DNA from: Komagataeibacter xylinus
GTDB lineage: Bacteria; Pseudomonadota; Alphaproteobacteria; Acetobacterales; Acetobacteraceae
DNA: 64,000 bases
NCBI RefSeq assembly: GCF_031081985.1
Contig: NZ_JARWSK010000009.1
Span: 104,401-168,400 of the forward strand
Direction of reading: 5' to 3'
A program made the translations under genes and the position numbers. The notes under the pieces were generated by a model that was not told where the DNA came from, ran no database searches, and worked only from the letters and a program-made list of their open reading frames with translations. Shown here in pieces: positions 58,900 to 64,000 of this stretch (the stretch's first letter is position 1; every line of letters starts with the position of its first letter).

Positions 58900-59235
58900 A
58901 TGGAAGAAATCAAACTAGGCAATATCGCTGCTAATCTAACAGTAGAGGAGGTAGGGAGTAAAGGTCCTATCTCGCTCGACGATGAGGCTGCGCGAGACCA
59001 GATCGACGTCGAAGAAACTCGAGAAAATACCCGTGGGGACATTGCGCGTTATCTCGTGCTAGGTCTTCTGACTATTATTTTTCTGGGTGGGTTGCTTCTT
59101 GCATTCCACAAGAAAAGACTACCTGATGAGGATGTTATTAAGTTCATCTCAACGGTAATGGCTTCGATCGTTCCGATCGTTGCGACTGTAGTAGGTTTCT
59201 ATTTTGGGACCGCCTCTGGTCACAAGAAAGAGTAA
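58900..59235 (+). CDS. Small two-helix membrane protein paired with the RHH gene
   Basis: 111 residues. Soluble acidic N-terminal ~45 residues (VEEVGSKGPISLDDEAARDQ), helix LVLGLLTIIFLGGLLLAFH, short loop with HKKRLPDEDV, helix SIVPIVATVVGFYFGTASGH, basic end. 98 bases after the RHH gene, same strand. AGGAG-like AAAAAGGAG upstream. Could be a regulator-coupled membrane effector, but no family is recognised. Confidence 0.72.
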   Translation: MEEIKLGNIAANLTVEEVGSKGPISLDDEAARDQIDVEETRENTRGDIARYLVLGLLTIIFLGGLLLAFHKKRLPDEDVIKFISTVMASIVPIVATVVGFYFGTASGHKKE

Positions 59236-59334
59236 CATTAGACATGCCCTGTTCTTAATCTCTGTCTCATACTTAATGAAACAGGGAGAGGGAGCAGGGT
59301 GTTTTGTATATAATAATTGGGCCGAACTGGTGCT
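59236..59334. other. Short intergenic with weak terminator-like repeat
   Basis: CCCTGTT (about 59247) and AACAGGG (about 59281) can pair across a 28-base loop, followed by GGTGTTTTG. Weak; it may end the RHH/membrane pair. Confidence 0.35.
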
Positions 59335-59745
59335 TTAGGCCATGCCTTGCAGATACGCATCATTGGCCGCGACCAGCGCCTCCCAGTCCGGCTGGCTCGG
59401 GGCCAGAGCCGAGGCGGGCAGCAGCTGGCGCCAGGCGAGCGCGTGCGCTTCCATGATGCGCGAGCGCACCCAGCGCCAGGTCGCGCGTTGCGTGGTGCCC
59501 CAGGTGAGCAGGGTCACGATGTCCGTGTCATCGGTGCCGGTATAATCCCAGCCCAGCAGGCAATGGCCGTTCGCGGGGTTGGGGGTCGGGTCACCATGTC
59601 CGGCCGGGGTGCCGGTATCCCACACCGGAGCCAGCGCGCCGTTCTCATCCTCCCACAGATCGGCATCGGCAAGTTGCACGCCGAGATAGGCTGCCGACAG
59701 GCCTGCCATGACATTGCGCACGCCATTCAGGTCACACCGCTTCAT
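59335..59745 (-). CDS. Phage-type papain-like peptidase domain protein, short form
   Basis: 136 residues from ATG 59745. Segments RCDLNGVRNVMAG, NGHCLLGWDYTGTDDT and LLTWGTTQRATWRWV match the Cys / His / 'xWG' order of papain-like peptidases found in phages; the Asn before WG is replaced by Thr. Typical relatives have ~40 more N-terminal residues, so this looks 5'-truncated. It starts base-to-base against the gene at 59744 on the other strand. Activity is uncertain. Confidence 0.5.
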   Translation of the reverse strand: MKRCDLNGVRNVMAGLSAAYLGVQLADADLWEDENGALAPVWDTGTPAGHGDPTPNPANGHCLLGWDYTGTDDTDIVTLLTWGTTQRATWRWVRSRIMEAHALAWRQLLPASALAPSQPDWEALVAANDAYLQGMA

Positions 59746-59935
59746 GATCGATGCTGAGCAGGCCAGGGCCGAGGGCATCCCGCAGGCCTGCCGCCATGCC
59801 ACAAGGCAGGCCGATGCCCGCTGGCAGGACATGGAAAACATGCTGCTGGGGGGCGCCCCCATCGACCGCACCGGCGGCGAGATCGAGGCCAGCCTGTTCG
59901 CCCAGCGCCGCAAGGCGGGGAAGGTGCGGTCATGA
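59744..59935 (+). CDS. Small island protein of unknown function
   Basis: 63 residues (MIDAEQARAEGIPQACRHAT ...). Helical, charged, no signal. First gene of a chain of overlapping small genes in which each stop overlaps the next start. Its ATG overlaps the ATG of the opposite-strand gene (CATG, 59743-59746). Confidence 0.5.
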   Translation: MIDAEQARAEGIPQACRHATRQADARWQDMENMLLGGAPIDRTGGEIEASLFAQRRKAGKVRS

Positions 59936-60054
59936 GGCTACCCCGGCCAATCCGCCAGCAGCTTCCCACCACCCAGCAGGTGCTGGGCTGCGTGGTGTTC
60001 TACGCCCTCATGTGGGGCGCCAGCCTGCTGCTCGTGCTGGAGTGCCTGCCATGA
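59932..60054 (+). CDS. Small single-helix membrane protein
   Basis: 40 residues. MRLPRPIRQQLPTTQQVLGC leads into a helix VVFYALMWGASLLLVLECLP. ATGA overlap with the preceding gene and with the next. Holin- or spanin-like small proteins have this form, but no assignment is safe. Confidence 0.5.
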   Translation: MRLPRPIRQQLPTTQQVLGCVVFYALMWGASLLLVLECLP

Positions 60055-60308
60055 AGCCGAAAGAGCGCGACATGCAGGAAAAGGTTCTGGGCGCTCACCG
60101 CGAGGCGATCCGCATCACCCGCGAGCCGTCCGTAACCGCCCGCACCGTATGGCGCTGCATGCCCGGCCTCAAACGCCGGTCGCACGTCACGCGCATCCTG
60201 AACAGCCTGGTCGACAAGGGCCTGCTCGCCACCAGCGGCCATCAGGACCAGCGCGGCGAGTTCGTGGTCACCTACAGCATGCCCGGCAGGATAGGGGGTG
60301 CAGCGTGA
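60051..60308 (+). CDS. Winged-helix-like DNA-binding protein
   Basis: 85 residues. SVTARTVWRCMPGLKRRSHV then TRILNSLVDKGLLATSGHQD has the helix-turn-helix plus wing pattern of MarR/replication-initiator-like regulators; basic throughout. Possibly a regulator of the island. Overlaps both neighbours by four bases. Confidence 0.6.
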   Translation: MKPKERDMQEKVLGAHREAIRITREPSVTARTVWRCMPGLKRRSHVTRILNSLVDKGLLATSGHQDQRGEFVVTYSMPGRIGGAA

Positions 60309-60502
60309 GCTACGAGCAAACAGATTGCCTGAAATATATCGGGGTGATCCTTGCCTTGGCCGGCTGCGCTGTCGGGTCGCTGGTGTTCGGTTACGTCCAT
60401 GACGACAATTTCAGCAACCCTGACTATGCCGCGTGCAGACGCAGGGGCTACGCCATGCCGGAGTGTATGCGTCGTTTGGCCATTACGGGAGAGGTGAGAT
60501 GA
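60305..60502 (+). CDS. Small single-helix membrane protein
   Basis: 65 residues from GTG 60305. YIGVILALAGCAVGSLVFGY is one membrane helix; after it NPDYAACRRRGYAMPECMRR, with two cysteines, is exposed to the periplasm if the N-terminus is inside. No family recognised. Confidence 0.55.
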   Translation: MSYEQTDCLKYIGVILALAGCAVGSLVFGYVHDDNFSNPDYAACRRRGYAMPECMRRLAITGEVR

Positions 60503-60744
60503 GTAGCGCCAACCCGATGAAATTCAGGCGCATCACAGCCGCAACCATCAAAGCAGGATGGAAAAAGAAAGCACGCGCCCTCACTCAGCCGCAACGTCAG
60601 CAGGCTCTCGATATGATCCGCTCTGGAGCAACGATCGGATCGGTGAGGGAAGCGCTTGGCATGGATCAGGACACTGTTCTGGGTATCATCGAACTGTGCA
60701 CCGTCAAGACCGTGCTCACATCGCTCAAGGAGGTCGCCTCATGA
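60499..60744 (+). CDS. Small HTH-like protein
   Basis: 81 residues from ATG 60499. RITAATIKAGWKKKARALTQ is basic; then QQALDMIRSGATIGSVREAL, GMDQDTVLGIIELC resemble an HTH of the phage-regulator kind. Function unknown. Confidence 0.5.
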   Translation: MSSANPMKFRRITAATIKAGWKKKARALTQPQRQQALDMIRSGATIGSVREALGMDQDTVLGIIELCTVKTVLTSLKEVAS

Positions 60745-61184
60745 CCACCATTCCCAGCGCGGTCGTGGAAGCGGCTGCCCGTGCACTGTGTGAGTCATAC
60801 AATGACCCGCATGGCCCCGATGCAATGGTCGTGACGATCAAAGGCAATACGTTAGTGCCCAACTGGCAGACCTACCGCCGGGCTGCTGCCAATGTCCTGA
60901 TCGCGGCGGCCTACGCATCCAAGGGCTTGAAACCTCATGCCCTCGATGACCAGGCGCATCCCTGCCTGCGGGGCCTCCAGTTCGGCCGGGAGATCTACGA
61001 TGTCGAGATCTATGGCAACGGTCAGGGTGAATACCTCGGCATCGTGCTCGAGGAGAGCGGCCCTAGCAGGATTGTTTTCCGTGGGCCTCTGGTCAGGGAA
61101 GGCGATGTCAGGCTGATCCGGGCGCGTGGTGTGCAGGCATGGGTAAGCAAAGAGACCGAAGTAAAGGATGATCCCAATGGGTGA
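60741..61184 (+). CDS. Phage-type protein of unknown function
   Basis: 147 residues from ATG 60741. MTTIPSAVVEAAARALCESY and NWQTYRRAAANVLIAAAYA form a short helical domain seen in phage-encoded proteins; the C-terminal half (REIYDVEIYGNGQGEYLGIV, VRLIRARGVQAW) is beta-rich. ATGA overlap with the upstream gene. No further assignment. Confidence 0.55.
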   Translation: MTTIPSAVVEAAARALCESYNDPHGPDAMVVTIKGNTLVPNWQTYRRAAANVLIAAAYASKGLKPHALDDQAHPCLRGLQFGREIYDVEIYGNGQGEYLGIVLEESGPSRIVFRGPLVREGDVRLIRARGVQAWVSKETEVKDDPNG

Positions 61185-61488
61185 GTTACCAGAAAAGCGC
61201 CTGCGTATTGCGGATGTGGCGACAGCCTGGGGCTGCTCCCACCAGCATGTTCGTAACCTGATCAAGCGGGGAGAATTACCGGCCATCCGAATCGGATCGC
61301 TGTTCCGTATTCGCCCAGATGATGTTGTCGCCTACGAAAACCGAGAGAAATGTCAGACCGACCAGCCCCGACCTACAGCCTCGCAGTCCGAAACGGTTAT
61401 TTCTACGCCCAGTGGTGGGATCCCCAGCGGGGCAAGAGACGTGTTTCGCTTGGGACAAAAGATCGGTCAGCAGCAACACGCGCGCTAG
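61177..61488 (+). CDS. Excisionase-like HTH protein
   Basis: 103 residues from ATG 61177; a second ATG three codons earlier (61168). RLRIADVATAWGCSHQHVRN then LIKRGELPAIRIGSLFRIRP is the winged-helix of MerR-like excisionases (Xis/AlpA), which bend DNA at att sites and set the direction of integrase. The last 139 bases overlap the integrase gene in another frame, so the C-terminal ~45 residues are an odd, low-complexity extension. Confidence 0.75.
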   Translation: MGELPEKRLRIADVATAWGCSHQHVRNLIKRGELPAIRIGSLFRIRPDDVVAYENREKCQTDQPRPTASQSETVISTPSGGIPSGARDVFRLGQKIGQQQHAR

Positions 61489-62396
61489 GGCGGCTCATGG
61501 CAGGGGTGGCATCCCCTGCACCCCCATCTGAACCCTCGGTGGATATGATCTTGGAGGGTTACCTGAATGACCGGCGGGAGCGGGTCGCGAGCTTTCAGAC
61601 CCTTGCACACGCAGCGGCAGCTTTATGTGAGCATCTAGGCTTCCTGAAACCCGATGATCTCACAACGCAGGTCTGCCGTGGCTATGCAGACAAACGCCGT
61701 GAGCAGGGATGGCGCGGGCTGCCTGCCGGGCAGTGGCGCCCCATCAGTGACGGCACCATCATTCGCGAACTGGTCACATTACGGGCAGCCTTGAGTTGGG
61801 CCGTCAAAGAGAAATGGATTGCACGGGAGCCGTCGATCGAGGTGCCATCAGCACCCCCGCCGCGCGAGCGCTGGCTTACCCATCAGGAAGCCAACAGGCT
61901 TCTAGGGGTGACCACCACGCCCCACGTCCAGCTTTTTATCCTCATGGCCCTGTACACCGGCGCACGCACAGGAGCCATTCTTGAGCTGACCTGGGATCAG
62001 GTTGACCTGCAGACAGGCGTTATCAGCTTCGGTCGTGGCACTGGCAACAAAGGCCGCTCGATTGTGCCAATGGTGCCCCAACTGCGCCAGGCGCTTACAG
62101 TCGCGGCCGAGGGGCGCACGACCGACTGGGTGATCGAGTACCGTGGGAATCGTGTCAGCAAGATCAAGACAGCGTTCAACAAGCGCGTCCAGAAAGCAGG
62201 CCTCGAGGATGTCACCCCCCATACCCTGCGGCATACCTGCGCGACATGGATGGTGATGGCCGGCGTGCCGTTTGAGATGGTCGCCAAGTTTTTGGGGAAC
62301 AGCGTGGAGATGATCGAGCGCGTCTATGGGCACCATAGCCCTAACTGGCTGAAAAAGGCCGCAGATGCTTTGTCTCTCTTTTCTGATAAACATTAA
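61350..62396 (+). CDS. int: Tyrosine-type site-specific integrase
   Basis: 348 residues. Arm-binding N-terminus (YSLAVRNGYFYAQWWDPQRG), core-binding SAM-like part, catalytic domain with R206 (ARTGAILELTWDQVDL), H291-x-x-R294 (HTLRHTCATWM) and Y326 (ERVYGHH). The LGH box has N (FLGNS) in place of His, a common variant. Cuts and rejoins tRNA-associated att sites. Starts inside the excisionase gene. Confidence 0.92.
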   Translation: MSDRPAPTYSLAVRNGYFYAQWWDPQRGKRRVSLGTKDRSAATRALGRLMAGVASPAPPSEPSVDMILEGYLNDRRERVASFQTLAHAAAALCEHLGFLKPDDLTTQVCRGYADKRREQGWRGLPAGQWRPISDGTIIRELVTLRAALSWAVKEKWIAREPSIEVPSAPPPRERWLTHQEANRLLGVTTTPHVQLFILMALYTGARTGAILELTWDQVDLQTGVISFGRGTGNKGRSIVPMVPQLRQALTVAAEGRTTDWVIEYRGNRVSKIKTAFNKRVQKAGLEDVTPHTLRHTCATWMVMAGVPFEMVAKFLGNSVEMIERVYGHHSPNWLKKAADALSLFSDKH

Positions 62397-62417
62397 ATAT
62401 TAAATGAAAAATTATAT

Positions 62418-62458
62418 ATTAAGTGGTGTAATTTATTATTTCAATTGCACCACTTAAT
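62418..62458. terminator. Bidirectional terminator between int and fic
   Basis: ATTAAGTGGTG (62418-62428) / CACCACTTAAT (62448-62458), AT-rich flanks with T- and A-runs. Convergent genes end 22 and 15 bases from it. Confidence 0.75.
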
Positions 62459-62472
62459 TATAAAATATTTAC

Positions 62473-63609
62473 TTACTGAAACAAGCTTACGTATGGCTTG
62501 TAAAAAAATAATCTGTATCTTTGCTGCCCAGTTTGCTCATGTAAAATACCATATTCAACAAACTTGTTAACTAAATTATTTGCAGTTGGATAAGATATAT
62601 TCAAATTTTCAGCTACGATTTTTATATCGACATAAGGACTATAAAAAAGTCTTTCAAGTAATATTAATGCATTTCCGGCCGTTTTGCCAAAGTTTTTTTG
62701 TATTATATCTCTATTTTCTTCTCGAAGATCTACAATTTTCCGAGCCGTTTCAGTTGCTTCTGCGCTAACCTCGGCGACACCACGAAGAAAAAATTTGATC
62801 CACTCCTCCCATTTGCCCTCATCACGGACGTCTTGAAGGAGTTGGTAATACTTAGATTGATGTCGTTTGAAGTAATGAGATAAATATAAAACTGGCTTAC
62901 AAAGAATTTCCTTTTCATACATCAAGAATGTTATAAGAAGCCTTCCAACTCTACCATTTCCGTCTAGAAATGGATGTATAGTTTCAAATTGAGAATGTAT
63001 TAAAGCAATTTTTATCAAAAATGGAATATCGTCATCACCATGTATGAATTTTTCTAGATTTCCTAAATGTTCCATAAGTTCATGTGGAGGAGGTGGAATA
63101 AAGGTTGCATCACGTAATGAACAACCTCCTGACCCAATCCAATTTTGGCTAGTTCGTAACTCTCCTGGATTTTTTTCCTGTCCTCTTACATTTGATAGAA
63201 GTTTTTCATGAATTTCTTTTATCAGACGTATAGATATAGGAAGTTCTTTGAGTCTTGATATGCCATATCTTAGTGAGCCTACATAATTTATAACCTCTAT
63301 TGCATCATTGGGCCGATGAGATGAATGTATGTTTGCTTCAGCTTCTAGAACATCTGACAAAGAAGATTGTGTGCCCTCTATCTGACTGGACAGCACAGCT
63401 TCTTTTCTAACGTACATCAAAACAAATAAGTCATGATTAGGCAGAGTTTGGATAGATCCGTCCAATCGCCCTAGCGCCCTATCTGCTCTTGATAGGAGAG
63501 TTTGCATTTCCATATCAATTTCAATCTCAGGGGGAAGCGGTGCAGGTATAAAGGCATTATATCCCGTAGATTGCTTTTGGTAGGTTCCTGCACGGTTCAC
63601 GGTCTGCAT
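62473..63609 (-). CDS. Class II Fic-domain AMP-transferase
   Basis: 378 residues. Fic motif H212-P-F-L-D-G-N-G-R220-V-G-R223 intact, so nucleotidyl (usually AMP) transfer to a Ser/Thr/Tyr of a target is possible. The N-terminal inhibitory helix motif S74-S-Q-I-E78-G79 fits (S/T)xxxE(G/N), marking class II, self-inhibited. A C-terminal winged helix (ENLNISYPTANNLVNKFVEY) follows. Very AT-rich relative to the host, so recently acquired. AGGGG precedes the ATG at 63609. Some such Fic proteins regulate themselves or DNA gyrase; the target here is unknown. Confidence 0.92.
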   Translation of the reverse strand: MQTVNRAGTYQKQSTGYNAFIPAPLPPEIEIDMEMQTLLSRADRALGRLDGSIQTLPNHDLFVLMYVRKEAVLSSQIEGTQSSLSDVLEAEANIHSSHRPNDAIEVINYVGSLRYGISRLKELPISIRLIKEIHEKLLSNVRGQEKNPGELRTSQNWIGSGGCSLRDATFIPPPPHELMEHLGNLEKFIHGDDDIPFLIKIALIHSQFETIHPFLDGNGRVGRLLITFLMYEKEILCKPVLYLSHYFKRHQSKYYQLLQDVRDEGKWEEWIKFFLRGVAEVSAEATETARKIVDLREENRDIIQKNFGKTAGNALILLERLFYSPYVDIKIVAENLNISYPTANNLVNKFVEYGILHEQTGQQRYRLFFYKPYVSLFQ

Positions 63610-63738
63610 GTTGCGCCCCTAAGATCAAACAGTCTTACATTATAGCCTATTCTCACAGTTTAATGTAAACATAAATTCATTAGGCAATCATAAAATTTTC
63701 TAATGAAAACTTCCAACACTTAAGGTGTGAGTGCGCCT

Positions 63739-64000
63739 GCTAATGCAAAGTTTGTGTATCCCAGACAGAGGCCGGTCCGGCTAATGCAAAGTTTGTGTCT
63801 TCAGACAGGGGCCGGTCCGGCTAATGCAAAGTTTGTGTCTTAAGACAGGGGCTGGTCCGGCTAACGCAAACTTTGTGTATCCCAGACAGGGGTCGGTCTG
63901 GCTAATGCAAAGTTTGTGTCTTCAGACAGGGGCTGGTCCGGCTAACGCAAACTTTGTGTATCCCAGACAGGGGTCGGTCTGGCTAATGCAAAGTTTGTGT
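63739..64000. repeat. Tandem repeat of 40/41-bp units, continues past the window
   Basis: Seven units start at 63739, 63780, 63820, 63860, 63901, 63941 and 63982 (last partial). Each begins GCTAAYGCAAASTTTGTGT and continues to AGACAGGGGYYGGTCYG. Units 4 and 6 are identical, giving an 81-bp higher-order repeat with unit 5. The variable part is only a few bases, so this is not a CRISPR array. Confidence 0.9.

Larger units (their letters stand above)
57024..64000. mobile_element. Integrated element (genomic island) at tRNA-Thr, right end beyond window
   Basis: Left boundary: a 3' half of a tRNA-Thr gene at 57024-57069. The interior carries an integrase with excisionase, RHH regulator, tiny phage-type genes in ATGA chains, a decayed SOS gene and an AT-rich Fic gene. 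The interspersed chromosomal repeat does not occur in it. The right boundary and intact tRNA-Thr are not in the window, so the extent to the right is open. Confidence 0.65.

Noticed and set aside
63739..64000. Possible CRISPR array
   Set aside because: Units are 40/41 bp with almost no variable spacer (a few bases differ), so it is a tandem minisatellite. No Cas-like gene is near.

Overview
GC-rich chromosomal DNA from an acetic acid bacterium (Acetobacteraceae; the gene set best fits Komagataeibacter or a close relative such as Gluconacetobacter or Novacetimonas). The reasons are the alphaproteobacterial-style genes, a cyclic-di-GMP operon arranged like the cdg (pdeA-dgc) operons that control cellulose synthesis in 'Acetobacter xylinum', a GntP gluconate permease, a periplasmic aldose epimerase and many small family-specific secreted proteins. 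About seventeen copies of an intergenic hairpin repeat (core TGCCGCCTTTTT / AAAAAGGCGGCA flanked by GAAGCTTTTTTCAAAAA) punctuate the chromosomal part. The genus is an inference.

Region by region. 1-13 kb: envelope functions (phosphoethanolamine-transferase-like sulfatase-fold enzyme, SGNH hydrolase, SMR efflux pump, PsiE-like protein, aldose 1-epimerase), a membrane-anchored Mrr-like nuclease, and many short lipoproteins and secreted or membrane proteins. 13-23 kb: GntP permease, a class-II UvrA, a frameshifted AT-rich gene of unknown function, a VanX-type D-Ala-D-Ala dipeptidase, an HTH/zinc-ribbon regulator and a nucleoside deaminase. 23-31 kb: three co-directional secreted proteins (Ntn-hydrolase acylase, M1 metallopeptidase, TonB receptor) and a stand-alone PD-(D/E)XK nuclease. 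31-36.7 kb: an AaeXAB-type efflux operon (FUSC, DUF1656, HlyD) and CysG. 37-45.7 kb: housekeeping (PanC, Trm112-like, Lon-N domain protein, CnoX-like thioredoxin, tRNA-Gly, CorA/ZntB, AhcY, membrane dipeptidase, aldo-keto reductase). 45.8-51.3 kb: lytic transglycosylase, peroxiredoxin, cobalamin riboswitch with CbtA, orphan polyamine-type binding protein, PlsC. 51.4-56 kb: the cdg operon, a predicted heme-PAS phosphodiesterase followed by a predicted flavin-PAS diguanylate cyclase and a small uncharacterised third protein.

From about 57.0 kb to the right edge is an integrated element. It is marked by a 3' half of a tRNA-Thr gene at 57024, then a LexA-controlled promoter driving a decayed umuC, a palindrome-controlled ribbon-helix-helix gene with a small membrane protein, a tightly coupled row of tiny phage-type genes, an excisionase overlapping a tyrosine integrase, an AT-rich class II Fic gene and a 40/41-bp tandem repeat that runs off the window. 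No classical restriction-modification, CRISPR or abortive-infection locus is recognisable. The least explained parts are the RHH plus membrane-protein pair, the third cdg gene, the frameshifted gene at 18.6-19.2 kb and the terminal repeat array.
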